A DNA stretch of 64,000 nt, taken from positions 1 to 64,000 of the forward strand of contig JAWWOO010000109.1 in NCBI GenBank assembly GCA_033851545.1. Reading direction: 5' to 3'. Source of the stretch: JAWWOL01 sp033851545. Lineage in GTDB: Bacteria; Actinomycetota; Actinomycetes; JAWWOL01. A model generated the notes under the pieces. That model ran no database searches. It was not told the origin of the DNA and saw nothing but the letters and a program-made list of their open reading frames with translations. The position numbers and the translations under genes are program-made. This document shows positions 49,303 through 58,194 of the stretch, piece after piece (within the stretch, counting starts at the first letter, position 1; every line of letters begins with the position of its first letter).

Positions 49303-49892
49303 GGCGCCAGCACTGGGCCAAGGACGACCGCTGCCTGGGCGAGCGGGCGGCCGCTCTCGCTGACGGTGAGCTGGGCCCCGGCGCGCGCGACGCCGCGCTT
49401 GCCCACCTGGTCAACTGTGACGGCTGCCGCGACGAGGTCGCCGGCCAGCGCCGGCTCAAGGCCCGCCTGGGCGAGCTCGCCGAACCGATGCCGCCGGCCG
49501 GGCTGATCGAGCGGCTCTCGGCCATGGGCACCCTGGGTGCACCAGAGCTCAGTCTCGGCCCCGACGAGTGGCACGACGGCGGGCAGCCGGGTGCCTGGCA
49601 CCGGGTCAGCATGCCCTCACGGTCGCGGCGCGGAGCCGGCCGGCTAGACCTGCTGGACCACGTCCGGCCGCACGGACGCCGCGGCGTCCGCTACGCGATC
49701 ACCGGCGGCGTGTCCGTACTCGCTCTGGGGGTCAGCGCCTTCGCCCTCGGCGGCGGCCAGAGCTCGCCGACGGTGGTTCCCGCGGTCGACAGCTTCACCT
49801 TCGAGCACGCGCAGACCACCGGCGAGATCCCGTTCGGCGCCGTGCCGGCCAACGTCCCGTTCCGCGCAGTCCTCGTCGGCGCCAGGCCGTGA
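49299..49892 (+). CDS. rseA: Zinc-associated anti-sigma factor RseA
   Basis: 197 residues. The N-terminal anti-sigma domain has the ZAS motif HLVNCDGCRDEV (H-x3-C-x2-C) preceded by ALADGELGPGARDAALA, the site that binds SigE and releases it on stress. One transmembrane segment lies near residues 130-150 (AITGGVSVLALGVSAFALGG), with a short exterior tail. It overlaps sigE and the next gene by 4 nt each, giving a tight sigE-rseA-rseB-like cassette. Confidence 0.9.
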   Translation: MRRQHWAKDDRCLGERAAALADGELGPGARDAALAHLVNCDGCRDEVAGQRRLKARLGELAEPMPPAGLIERLSAMGTLGAPELSLGPDEWHDGGQPGAWHRVSMPSRSRRGAGRLDLLDHVRPHGRRGVRYAITGGVSVLALGVSAFALGGGQSSPTVVPAVDSFTFEHAQTTGEIPFGAVPANVPFRAVLVGARP

Positions 49893-51037
49893 GCCTGCGG
49901 CTGTCCCAGGAGCCGGCCACCGTCCCGGCCCGGCACCGGTTGGCCCCGCGCCGGCCGCGCCGGGCACTCCTCGCCGCGGCCTGCGTCGCCGGCGGTGCCC
50001 TGGCCGTACCGTTCGGTGCCGGGTCGTCCTCCGCGGTCGGGACCGTCGGGATGGCGGCCCTCGTGCCCGCGCCGGAGGGCGGCGCCGACGCGGTGGCGAT
50101 GCTCGAGCGGGCCTACAAAGAATCGCAGCTGGGGACCTACCACGGCGTGCAGCTGGTGATGATCGACAACCAGACCCACTACGTCGGGGTCAGCCACCTG
50201 CCCGGTCACACCTATCTCTACGCCGACAGCGGCCCGACCGAGGCGTACGAGACCAACGACGCCACGGCGGCCGCCTCGTCGGCCAACCCGCTGTCCAAGG
50301 ACCCGCTCGCCCTGCTCAAGCAGCACTACCGGCTGAGCATCGTCGGCAACGAGATCATGCTCGGCCGCACCTCGACGGTCATCGAGGCGGCCACCCCGGG
50401 CGGCCGGGTCGCGGCCAAGTTCTGGGTCGACGAGACCTCCTCGCTGCTGGTGCGCCGTGACACCTTCGACGCCCAGGGCAACCCGTACAGCCGGGTCAAG
50501 TACACCTCGCTCGTGGTCAACAGCGCCGACCCGACCCTCCAGACCGTCACCAGCACCGCGCAGCAGCCGCCGGCCCGCGTCGAAGATGCCGACCGGTTGG
50601 ACCAGCTGCGGGCCCGCGGCTGGTGGGCCCAGCCGCAGCTGCCGGGAGCGCTGACGCTGTACGACGCCCGAGAGGTCGCCGGCGTCAGTGGCACGGTCCT
50701 GCACCTGTCCTACTCCGACGGCATCTCCACGGTGTCGGTCTTCGAGCAGCGCGGCCGGCTCGCCGGGGCGTCGGGCGGGCAGCTGCCATCCGGCTGGCGG
50801 AGCGTCTCGATGCCCGACGGGCGCCGCGTGGTCCAGGCTGACGGCGTCCCCGTACGGGCAGCGTGGCAGGCGCGCGACCTGGTGGTCGCGGTGATCGCCG
50901 ACGTGCCGCCGGGTTCGGTCACGGGGGTCATCGACGCGCTTCCCTACGGCGCGGCGCCGGCTCGGCACGACATGGTGCTGGGGCGGGTCGGTCGGGGGCT
51001 GGGCCGGATCGGAAACATGCTCAACCCGTTCGGCTGA
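49889..51037 (+). CDS. MucB/RseB-like sigma-E regulatory protein
   Basis: 382 residues with an N-terminal signal/anchor (RRALLAAACVAGGALAVPFG) and an exterior two-domain part. This recalls MucB/RseB: YHGVQLVMIDNQTHYVGVSH, HYRLSIVGNEIMLGRTSTV, AKFWVDETSSLLVRRDTFD and a C-terminal SGWRSVSMPDGRR. RseB proteins bind the exterior tail of an anti-sigma factor and shield it from proteolysis. In M. tuberculosis the corresponding position holds the protease gene htrA. GTG 49889 overlaps rseA by 4 nt. Confidence 0.8.
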   Translation: MSLRLSQEPATVPARHRLAPRRPRRALLAAACVAGGALAVPFGAGSSSAVGTVGMAALVPAPEGGADAVAMLERAYKESQLGTYHGVQLVMIDNQTHYVGVSHLPGHTYLYADSGPTEAYETNDATAAASSANPLSKDPLALLKQHYRLSIVGNEIMLGRTSTVIEAATPGGRVAAKFWVDETSSLLVRRDTFDAQGNPYSRVKYTSLVVNSADPTLQTVTSTAQQPPARVEDADRLDQLRARGWWAQPQLPGALTLYDAREVAGVSGTVLHLSYSDGISTVSVFEQRGRLAGASGGQLPSGWRSVSMPDGRRVVQADGVPVRAAWQARDLVVAVIADVPPGSVTGVIDALPYGAAPARHDMVLGRVGRGLGRIGNMLNPFG

Positions 51038-51073
51038 GCTGCCCGTACTCTGTGACAAGGAGGTACGGCATCC

Positions 51074-51442
51074 GTGTTCGGCATCGGTTGGCCCGAGCTG
51101 TTCGTCATCATGGCGATCGGCCTGATCGTGGTCGGGCCCGAGCGGTTGCCCAAGTACGCCGAGGAGACCGGGCGCCTGCTGCGCCAGCTCCGGCGGATGG
51201 CGCAGGACGCCTCCGTCGACCTGCGCGCCGAGCTCGGCCCCGAGATGGCAGATCTCAACCTCAACGACCTCCGCGACCTGCATCCCAAGCGGATGATGCA
51301 GAAATACCTCTTCGAGGACGACCCCGACGACGAGGTCGCCGCTGAGGCCGCGGTGCTCGCCGATCCGGAGCCGGTACGCCGTGGCAGCGGGCCGCCCTTG
51401 GTGTTCGGCGACCCGGCGCCCTACGACATCGACACCACCTGA
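51074..51442 (+). CDS. tatB: Twin-arginine translocase subunit TatB
   Basis: 122 residues with the TatA/B plan. A short N-terminal transmembrane helix (GIGWPELFVIMAIGLIVVGP), the hinge PERLPKYAEETGRLLRQLRR, an amphipathic helix and an acidic, flexible tail are visible. It forms the substrate receptor with TatC for folded proteins carrying RR signals. Position after sigE-rseA is conserved in actinobacteria. GTG 51074 has AAGGAGG upstream. Confidence 0.92.
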   Translation: MFGIGWPELFVIMAIGLIVVGPERLPKYAEETGRLLRQLRRMAQDASVDLRAELGPEMADLNLNDLRDLHPKRMMQKYLFEDDPDDEVAAEAAVLADPEPVRRGSGPPLVFGDPAPYDIDTT

Positions 51443-51486
51443 GCCGCGGGCTCGTTGCCCGACCCGGTCCGGGCTGATGAGGGCGA

Positions 51487-51504
51487 GGCCCCCCAGGAGG
51501 GGCC
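51487..51504. terminator. Hairpin between tatB and mrp
   Basis: GGCCCC and GGGGCC form a 6-bp core around a 6-nt loop between the convergent stops of tatB (51442) and mrp (51562). Further imperfect pairing (GGGCGAG with CTCGTC) extends it outward. It probably terminates both transcripts. Confidence 0.6.
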
Positions 51505-51516
51505 CTACGCTCGTCA

Positions 51517-51567
51517 CCCGATTTGTCCGGCCCGGCTAGTGCCCGATTTGTCCGGCCCGGCCTAGTG
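51517..51567. repeat. Tandem duplication at the mrp 3' end
   Basis: CCCGATTTGTCCGGCCCGG-CTAGTG (51517-51541) is followed directly by a second copy with one extra C (51542-51567). The right copy contains the mrp stop codon (TAG on the minus strand, 51562-51564); the left copy is a non-coding duplicate of it. It looks like a small recent slippage or duplication event. Confidence 0.85.
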
Positions 51568-52704
51568 GCCGCCGGTCGGCGAGATACCGAGCGAGCGGCC
51601 GACCAGGCCGCGAGCCCGGGACGACAGCCGCTCCGAGATCGCCCGCAGCTCCTTGGCGGCCGGCGCATCCGGGTCGTCGAGGACCAGCGGGCGGCCGGTG
51701 TCGCCGCCCTCGCGCAGGCGCACGTCGATCGGGATCGAGCCGAGCAGCGGCACGTTGGTGCCGGTCGCGCGGGACAGCGCCTCGGCCACGGCCTGGCCGC
51801 CGCCGGAGCCGAACACGTCGACCATCTCGCCGCAGTGCGGGCAAGGCAGGCCGGCCATGTTCTCGACCACGCCGGCGATGGTCTGCCGGGTCTGGATGGC
51901 GATCGCGCCGGCCCGCTCGGCCACCTCGCGGGCCGCCAGCTGGGGTGTCGTCACGATGATCAGCTCGGCGGTGGGGACCAGCTGGGCGACCGAGATCGCG
52001 ATGTCGCCGGTGCCGGGCGGCAGGTCCATCAGCAGCACGTCGAGATCGCCCCAGAACACGTCCGCGAGGAACTGCTGGAGCGCCCGGTGCAACATCGGCC
52101 CGCGCCACACGACCGGTGAGTTGCCGGCCGTGAACATGCCGATCGAGATGACCTTCACGCCGTGCGCCGACGGGGGCATGATCATCTGCTCGACCGGCGT
52201 CGGCTTGCCGGTCGCGCCTAGCATCCGGGGGATCGAGTGGCCGTAGATGTCCGCGTCGACCACGCCGACCTTGAGCCCGGACGCCGCCATCGCCACGGCC
52301 AGGTTGACCGTCACGGAGGACTTGCCGACCCCGCCCTTGCCGGAGGCGATGGCATAGACCCGGGTGAGCGAGCCCGGCTGGGCGAAGGGCACCTCCTTCT
52401 CGGGGGTGCCGCCACGCAACCGCGTGGACAGCCCCTTGCGCTGCTCGTCACTCATCACGCCGAGGTCGACCCGTACCGAGGAGATCCCCTCGACCGCCGA
52501 CACCGCGGCGGTCACGTCGCGGGTGATCTTGTCGCGTAGCGGGCAGCCGACAACGGTCAGCAGGATCCGTACGGTGCACGAGCCGTCGTCGCCGAAGGAC
52601 ACCGACTCGACCATGTCCAGATCGGTGATCGGCTTGTGGATCTCGGGGTCGTCGACAGTGGCCAGGGCGGCCAGGACGGCGGGCTCGAGCGGGTGGGTGG
52701 TCAC
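51562..52704 (-). CDS. mrp: Mrp/ApbC-family iron-sulfur cluster carrier ATPase
   Basis: 380 residues. The N-terminal MIP18/DUF59 domain (1-~90) has VDDPEIHKPITDLDMVESV and LLTVVGCPLRDKIT. The P-loop scaffold domain has a deviant Walker A, ASGKGGVGKSSVTVNLA, DADIYGHSIPRML, LMDLPPGTGD, and the cluster-binding CxxC in LPCPHCGEM. It assembles and transfers Fe-S clusters in the cytosol. Start GTG 52704. It is the counterpart of Rv1229c in the conserved order. Confidence 0.95.
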   Translation of the reverse strand: MTTHPLEPAVLAALATVDDPEIHKPITDLDMVESVSFGDDGSCTVRILLTVVGCPLRDKITRDVTAAVSAVEGISSVRVDLGVMSDEQRKGLSTRLRGGTPEKEVPFAQPGSLTRVYAIASGKGGVGKSSVTVNLAVAMAASGLKVGVVDADIYGHSIPRMLGATGKPTPVEQMIMPPSAHGVKVISIGMFTAGNSPVVWRGPMLHRALQQFLADVFWGDLDVLLMDLPPGTGDIAISVAQLVPTAELIIVTTPQLAAREVAERAGAIAIQTRQTIAGVVENMAGLPCPHCGEMVDVFGSGGGQAVAEALSRATGTNVPLLGSIPIDVRLREGGDTGRPLVLDDPDAPAAKELRAISERLSSRARGLVGRSLGISPTGGH

Positions 52705-52713
52705 ACCGCCATG

Positions 52714-53229
52714 TTACGGCGGGTCGGGCAGCTGAGCCGGAGGGGTCAGCTTGGTGAGCAGCCGGGCCAGCTCCGCCAGCTCAGCGTCGTCGAGCCGGCT
52801 GGTCACATGGTCGTGGACACCGCGCAGGTGGGTCACCGACGCCTCGCGCAGCCGCTTGAGCCCGGCTGTGGTGAGCACGGCCAGCGTGCCGCGGGCGTCC
52901 TCGAGGCACGGTGCCCGTTCCACCAGCCCTTCGCGGACCAGCCGGTCGACCAGCCGGCTCAGCCCACTGCGGGACAGCAGCACCCGGTCGGCCAGCTCGA
53001 TCATCCGCAGCCGCCGCCCGTCCGCCTCGGCGAGCTGCACGAGCACGTCGTACGAGGCCAGCGGCAGGTCGTGCTCGGCGGCCAGCTCGGACTCGAGCCG
53101 CCGGGTGAGCTGGGCGTGGGCGATCAGCAGCGTCCGCCAGGCCAGGAGCTGTTCAGCGGTCGGTGCGCGTGCGACGACGTCCGGTCTCAGCTTGTCTGTG
53201 GCCGCGGCATAGGCCGCTGCTTCGGTCAT
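52714..53229 (-). CDS. MarR-family transcriptional regulator
   Basis: 171 residues with the MarR winged helix: LPLASYDVLVQLAEADGRRL, RMIELADRVLLSRSGLSRLV, LVREGLVERAPCLEDARGTL and flanking dimerisation helices. MarR proteins respond to small aromatic ligands or oxidants. It is read in the same direction as mrp, 9 bp upstream of it, so it may regulate or be co-transcribed with mrp. Effector unknown. Confidence 0.9.
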   Translation of the reverse strand: MTEAAAYAAATDKLRPDVVARAPTAEQLLAWRTLLIAHAQLTRRLESELAAEHDLPLASYDVLVQLAEADGRRLRMIELADRVLLSRSGLSRLVDRLVREGLVERAPCLEDARGTLAVLTTAGLKRLREASVTHLRGVHDHVTSRLDDAELAELARLLTKLTPPAQLPDPP

Positions 53230-53288
53230 GGGCTGGTCCCCGTGCTCGTTCCCCGGGCTTCATCTTAGGAGAATCTGCCCAGGTCCGC

Positions 53289-55295
53289 TCACTCGATGTG
53301 ACCGTGTTGGCCGGGGATTTCCGCTGGTTCGTCCTGATCGACGAGGGTCGGCTGATCGGCGACGGTGTCCGCTTCGTCGTTGACCGGATCGGCGACGGTC
53401 CGGCACCAGGGGCACACGCGCCATTCCGGGTCCAGGGGCCGGCTGCACGACCCGCAGTGTCCCCGGTCGATCGCCGTCGTGCACCAGGGGCAGACCACCA
53501 TGTCCTCGGCCACCGCACGTTCACAGCGCCGGCAGGAACGGCCGTCCCCGGCGTCGACGTGCGTGACCCGCAGGACCTCCTCGTACGTCGTCTCGCCGCG
53601 GGCGGCCTTGGCCAGTCCGGCGGCCCGCAGCGGCAGCATCCCTGCGGCGCGCGCGGCCGCCCGCAGACCCTGCTCCGTCGGCGTGGACAGCAGTACGCGG
53701 CGGACGGCTGCCGAGACGGGCAGGACCTCGAACAGGGCCGTACGCCCCCGGTAGCCGGTCTCCCCGCAGTCGCTGCAGCCGGTGCCCCGCATCGGTGTCG
53801 CGCCGGTGAGATCGCCCGTGCCGAGGCCCAGCAGCTCGAGCGTCCGGGGCGCCGGGAGATAGCCGGCGACGCAGCTGCGGCACGGCTTCCGTACGAGCCG
53901 CTGCGCGACCACCATCGACAACGACGACGCGACGAGGAACGGCTCGGAGCCCATGTCGACCAGCCGAGTGATGGCGCTGACCGCGTCGTTGGTGTGCAGC
54001 GTCGTGAGCACCAGGTGCCCGGTCAGCGAGGCCTGCAGTGCCAGGTCCGCGGTCTCGAGGTCACGCACCTCGCCGACGAGGACGATGTCGGGGTCCTGGC
54101 GCAGCACGGCACGCAGCCCGCGGGCGAACGTCATGCCGGTGCGCTCGTTGACCTGCACCTGGTTGATGCCGGCCAGCGAGATCTCGACCGGGTCCTCGAG
54201 GGTGACGATGTTGCGGGCGGCGCTGCGGATCTGCTGGATCGCCGAGTAGAGCGTGTTGGTCTTGCCGGAGCCGGTCGGCCCGGTGATGAGCACCAGCCCC
54301 TGGGGTGCGATCAGCCCCGCCAGCAGCGTCTCGAGCTGCCGGTTCTCGAAGCCGACCTGCCCCAGAGCCGGCACGTTGTCGCCGCGGCTGAGCAGCCGGA
54401 TGACCACCTTTTCCCCGTGCACCGTAGGCAGAGTGCTGATCCGCGCGTCGATCACCAGGTCGTCGACGATGAGTCGGGCCCTGCCGTCCTGGGGCTTGCG
54501 CCGCTCGGCGATGTCGAGGCCGGACATCACCTTGATCCGGCTGCTGACGGCGGCGCTGACCCGTTTGGGCACCGTCATCACCTCGCGCAGCAGACCGTCC
54601 ACGCGGTAGCGGATCCGCAGGTCCTCGCGCTGCGGCTCGACATGGATGTCGCTCGCCCCCAGCCGCACGGCCTCGGCGAACATCTCGTTGACCAGGCGCA
54701 CGACGGGCGCGTCCCCGATGTCGGCCCGCTCCGTGGTGGGGGCCTCGTCGAAGCTGCCGAGCCCGGACATCATGGCCGCGAGGTTCTTCGTGTCGTTCGG
54801 GTCCTCGGACAGTGCCCAGGCCCGGCGCAGGTGGTCGCGGACCTGGCTGTCGGCGGCGACGCAGACGATGATCTCCGAGGCACCGGTGTAGAGCTTGACG
54901 TCGTCCAGTGCCACCACGTCGGTCGGGTCGCCCATCGCGGCGCGGAAGCCGCCCCGCGGGGTACGCGACAGCAGCAGGATCCCGTGCCGCTCCGCGACGG
55001 CACGGGGCAGCAGCCTGGGGATCTCCGGGTCGATGGTGATCCGGCGGAGGTCGACCAGCTCGAGGTCGAGGGCCTCGGCGAGCGCGTGGGTGATGTCCCG
55101 TTCTGCGACCAGCCCGCGCTCCACGACCAGCGGGCCCAGGCGGAGTCGTGGCTCACCCGGCGGGACGTCGGCCTGGGCTGCGAGGGCCTCAGCCAGCTGG
55201 ATCTCGCTCAGCACACCCTGGCTCACCAGGACCTCGCCGAGTCGCCGCCTGCTATGCGGACGGGCCGGGTCTGCGGACACGCCAAGGGAGGTCAC
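53289..55295 (-). CDS. Type II secretion / type IV pilus ATPase (GspE/PilB-like) with C-terminal zinc ribbons
   Basis: 668 residues. A GspE N-terminal domain (LGEVLVSQGVLSEIQLAEAL, LDLELVDLRRITIDPEIPRL) precedes the secretion ATPase: ASDIHVEPQREDLRIRYRVD, Walker A ITGPTGSGKT, Asp box NIVTLEDPVE, QILVGEVRD-like VLVGEVRDLETA and the internal CRSC...CSDC zinc site. After the family end, ~70 extra residues carry two further zinc-ribbon pairs (CRRC...CPWC and CGSC...CPWC) and an acidic tail. No other pilus gene lies in the window. It probably drives assembly of a pilus encoded elsewhere. Confidence 0.9.
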   Translation of the reverse strand: MTSLGVSADPARPHSRRRLGEVLVSQGVLSEIQLAEALAAQADVPPGEPRLRLGPLVVERGLVAERDITHALAEALDLELVDLRRITIDPEIPRLLPRAVAERHGILLLSRTPRGGFRAAMGDPTDVVALDDVKLYTGASEIIVCVAADSQVRDHLRRAWALSEDPNDTKNLAAMMSGLGSFDEAPTTERADIGDAPVVRLVNEMFAEAVRLGASDIHVEPQREDLRIRYRVDGLLREVMTVPKRVSAAVSSRIKVMSGLDIAERRKPQDGRARLIVDDLVIDARISTLPTVHGEKVVIRLLSRGDNVPALGQVGFENRQLETLLAGLIAPQGLVLITGPTGSGKTNTLYSAIQQIRSAARNIVTLEDPVEISLAGINQVQVNERTGMTFARGLRAVLRQDPDIVLVGEVRDLETADLALQASLTGHLVLTTLHTNDAVSAITRLVDMGSEPFLVASSLSMVVAQRLVRKPCRSCVAGYLPAPRTLELLGLGTGDLTGATPMRGTGCSDCGETGYRGRTALFEVLPVSAAVRRVLLSTPTEQGLRAAARAAGMLPLRAAGLAKAARGETTYEEVLRVTHVDAGDGRSCRRCERAVAEDMVVCPWCTTAIDRGHCGSCSRPLDPEWRVCPWCRTVADPVNDEADTVADQPTLVDQDEPAEIPGQHGHIE

Positions 55296-55364
55296 CTCGA
55301 CCTTGTCGGTCCAGCGGCTCCGCGGTTGGAGGGCCGTCCGGCGACCGGCACTGCGCCGTACGGC

Positions 55365-55907
55365 TCAGGTGTTCTCAGGCTCGGCGTCCTCGACGCGGCG
55401 TTCGTCCAGCTCCTCGAGCATCCGCTGCAGCTCCCCGCGGATGAAGTCGCGGGTCGCGACCTCGCCCATCGCGATCCGCAGCGAGGCGACCTCGCGGGCG
55501 AGGTACTCGGTGTCGGCGATCGACCGGTTGTCGCGCGCCCGGTCTTCCTCCAGGGCAACCCGGTCGCGGTCCGCCTGCCGGTTCTGCGCGAGCAGGATCA
55601 GCGGGGCAGCGTACGAGGCCTGCAGGGACAGGAGCAGGGTCAGGCCGATGTACTTGCCTTTGCTCGGGTCGAACTGCTGCGAGGGAGGCGCCCAGGTGTT
55701 CCACGCCACCCACAGCAGGATGAACACGCTCATGTAGAAGATGAAGCGGAACGTGCCGAGGAACCGGGCGAACCGCTCCGAGAGCTTGCCGAACGACTCC
55801 GGGTCGTACTCGGGCAGGGCTGGACCGCGGCGGGGAGAACGGGGCTGGTCCACGCGAGTGCGGCTCTCCCGCCGGCTCGCGCGCAGCCGGCGGGAGTCCT
55901 CGGTCAT
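55365..55907 (-). CDS. DUF1003 family membrane protein
   Basis: 180 residues. After a basic N-terminal region come two transmembrane helices with the DUF1003 pattern: FGTFRFIFYM-like LGTFRFIFYMSVFILLWVAW, N-W-x-P in NTWAPPSQQFDP, then YIGLTLLLSLQASYAAPLIL. A coiled-coil tail follows (RQADRDRVALEEDRARDNRS). Function unknown. It overlaps the MgtE-like gene by 4 nt (ATGA); a MgtE-DUF1003 neighbourhood is conserved (Rv1232c-Rv1234), hinting at ion homeostasis. Confidence 0.92.
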   Translation of the reverse strand: MTEDSRRLRASRRESRTRVDQPRSPRRGPALPEYDPESFGKLSERFARFLGTFRFIFYMSVFILLWVAWNTWAPPSQQFDPSKGKYIGLTLLLSLQASYAAPLILLAQNRQADRDRVALEEDRARDNRSIADTEYLAREVASLRIAMGEVATRDFIRGELQRMLEELDERRVEDAEPENT

Positions 55908-57184
55908 TCGGCTGTCCGGGCTTGCAGGTCGTGCGACTCGTGGCGTTCGCTGCGCTCACGCCAGTCCTTGGGCAGCAGGTGGTCGAGGACGTCGTCGACA
56001 CTGACCGCGCCGACCAGCCGGTCGTTCTCGTCCACAACCGCTGCTGCCACGAGGTTGTAGGTCGCGAGGTAGGACGTCAGCGCCAGCAGCGGGGTGTCCG
56101 GTGAGAGCGGGTCGATGTCCGTGTCGGCGACGCCGCCGATGAGCGACGACGGCGGCTCGCGGAGCAGCCGCTGGATGTGCGCGACGCCGAGGTAGCGACC
56201 GGTCGGCGTCTCGGTGGGCGGCCGGCAGATGTAGACCTGGCTGGCCAGGGCCGGCGTGATGTCGCTCGTGCGGACCCGGGCCAGCGCCTCGGCGATCGTC
56301 GCGTTGGGCGGCAGGATCACCGGCTCGCTGGTCATCAGGCCGCCGGCGGTGTCCTCGGCGTACTCGAGCAGCCGTCGTACGGGCGCGGCCTCGTCGGGCT
56401 CCATCAGCTCGAGCAACCGCTCGGCGTCGGCGATCGGCAGCTCGGCCAGCAGGTCGGCGGCATCGTCGGGGCCCATCGCCTCGAGGACGTCGGCGGCCCG
56501 ATCCTCCTCGAGGCCGGCCAGGATGGACACCTGGTCGTCCTCGGGCAGCTCCTCGAGCACGTCGGCCAGCCGCTCGTCGTCGAGGGCGGCCGCAACCTCG
56601 TTGCGCCGCTTGGACGACAGGTCGTGCATGACGTTGGCGAGGTCGGCCGGGCGCAGCTTCTCGAACACGGCCAGCATGTTCGCGGCGCCCTGGCTCTCCT
56701 CGGGCAGCGAGAGCCCCTCGACCTCGTCCCACTTGAGCTGGCGTACCGGACCGCGGCGGCGGATGCCCTTGCCCGTGGTCTGGACCGCGACCCGGGTGAG
56801 GTGCCAGTCGCGGGTGCGGCCCTGCTCCATCGCGGCATCGATGACCGTGGCCGACTCGCCGGTGTCGAGGACGGTGACCTTGCGGTCGAGCAGCTCTGCC
56901 AGGACGAGCGTCTCGCCCGGTCGGGTCTCGAAACGGCGCAGGCTGACGGTCCCCGTGCCCAGCACGATCGCCTCGCCGTCGACGGAAGTCACCCGGCCGA
57001 TCGGGACGAAGATGGCCCGCCGGTGCTGGATCTCGACGACCAGGCCGAGCACGCGCGGGCTGTCCCGGCCGATCCGCAGGGCCACGACGGCATCACGCAC
57101 CCGGCCGACCTGGTCGCCCTGAGGATCGAAGACGGCCACACCGGCGAGGCGCGCGACGTAGATCCGGCTCGGCGCGCTGCTCAC
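55904..57184 (-). CDS. MgtE-N/CBS domain regulatory protein without transmembrane part
   Basis: 426 residues. The first ~160 resemble PRC-barrel-like repeats (AGVAVFDPQGDQVGRVRDAV). Residues ~165-280 form a MgtE N-terminal helical domain of repeated LADVLEELPEDD-type motifs. A CBS pair follows from ~285 (YAEDTAGGLMTSEPVILPPN and a second with AVVDENDRLVGAVSVDDVLD). No membrane helices follow, so this is a cytosolic Mg2+-sensor-like protein rather than a complete MgtE channel. Start GTG 57184; co-translated with DUF1003. Confidence 0.9.
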   Translation of the reverse strand: MSSAPSRIYVARLAGVAVFDPQGDQVGRVRDAVVALRIGRDSPRVLGLVVEIQHRRAIFVPIGRVTSVDGEAIVLGTGTVSLRRFETRPGETLVLAELLDRKVTVLDTGESATVIDAAMEQGRTRDWHLTRVAVQTTGKGIRRRGPVRQLKWDEVEGLSLPEESQGAANMLAVFEKLRPADLANVMHDLSSKRRNEVAAALDDERLADVLEELPEDDQVSILAGLEEDRAADVLEAMGPDDAADLLAELPIADAERLLELMEPDEAAPVRRLLEYAEDTAGGLMTSEPVILPPNATIAEALARVRTSDITPALASQVYICRPPTETPTGRYLGVAHIQRLLREPPSSLIGGVADTDIDPLSPDTPLLALTSYLATYNLVAAAVVDENDRLVGAVSVDDVLDHLLPKDWRERSERHESHDLQARTAE

Positions 57185-57281
57185 GGCGTTGAGGTTACCG
57201 CCGGAGGGCGGACGATCCGCGGCGCAGCGTCAAACACGCCCCAGGCGGTGCCGGGCAGGGCAACTCAGTAACGTCGGTGGC

Positions 57282-58187
57282 ATGCCGACCCTGCACTACC
57301 GCGTCGTCGACGTCTTCACCGATCGGCCCTTCGCCGGCAACCCGCTCGCCGTCGTGCTCGACGCGGACGACCTCGACCAGGCGGACCTGCAGAAGATCGC
57401 CCGGCAGTTCAACCTGGCCGGGACGGCCTTCCCGATGCTGCCGTCGCAGGACGATCGGTCGGCGGGCGCGGACTACCGGCTGCGCGTCTTCTCCCCGGTG
57501 GCCGAGCTGCCTTTCGCCGGCCACCCTTCGATCGGCGCCGCGTGGGTGCTGGCGTCGCTGGGCCGGATCCAGGCGGGCACGGTACGGCAGGCCTGCGGCG
57601 CCGACGTCCTGCCGCTGCTGGTCTCCGCAGCCGGAGGCCCGGTCGAGCTGACCGGGGGGCTGCCCACGATCGGGCAGGAGGTGGAGCCGGTGCCGGTGCT
57701 GCAGGCGGCGTCGCTGCCGCCCGGCGCCCCGTTGTCCTCGCGGGTGGCCCGGGTTGCCGGTTCGGGGGTCGACTTCGTCTACCTGCAGCTGGCCGAGGAC
57801 CGGGACGTCGTACGGGCGGCGCCCGACACCGGTGCCCTTCGTCAGTTCGGGTCGAAGTTCGGCGCCAAGGGGCTGGACCTGTTCTTCTGGGACGCGGAGT
57901 CCCGCACGGCGCACTGCCGGCTGCTCACCGCGGACGTGCACTCGGGGGAGAGCCCGGCCACCGGCTCCGCAGCGCTCGGCCTCGGGGCCTACCTGGTCGC
58001 GAACGGGCTGCTCGCGGCCGACGGCGAGTCGCACTACACGGTGCGCGAGGGCGCGGAGATCGGCCGCCCGTCGAGGCTCGAGTGCACCGTGGTCGCCAGG
58101 CAGGGCGGGGCCGTCGAGTGCCGGGTCAGTGGATCGGTGGTCGCCGTCGCCACCGGGGAGATCCGCCGGCCGCCGGTGCGCAGGTGA
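57282..58187 (+). CDS. PhzF-family isomerase-like protein
   Basis: 301 residues of the diaminopimelate epimerase-like PhzF fold: YRVVDVFTDRPFAGNPLAVV at the N-terminus with the typical catalytic-acid region, FNLAGTAFPML, RVFSPVAELPFAGHPSIGAA, and SGESPATGSAALGLGAYLV. PhzF isomerises a phenazine precursor, but no phenazine genes are present and most family members are unassigned. ATG 57282 starts the domain. It converges on a small minus-strand gene 7 bp away. Confidence 0.9.
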   Translation: MPTLHYRVVDVFTDRPFAGNPLAVVLDADDLDQADLQKIARQFNLAGTAFPMLPSQDDRSAGADYRLRVFSPVAELPFAGHPSIGAAWVLASLGRIQAGTVRQACGADVLPLLVSAAGGPVELTGGLPTIGQEVEPVPVLQAASLPPGAPLSSRVARVAGSGVDFVYLQLAEDRDVVRAAPDTGALRQFGSKFGAKGLDLFFWDAESRTAHCRLLTADVHSGESPATGSAALGLGAYLVANGLLAADGESHYTVREGAEIGRPSRLECTVVARQGGAVECRVSGSVVAVATGEIRRPPVRR

Positions 58188-58194
58188 CGCAGCC

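Noticed and set aside
55904..57184. Complete MgtE magnesium channel
   Set aside because: The protein ends after the CBS pair and has no hydrophobic helices, so it cannot form the channel.
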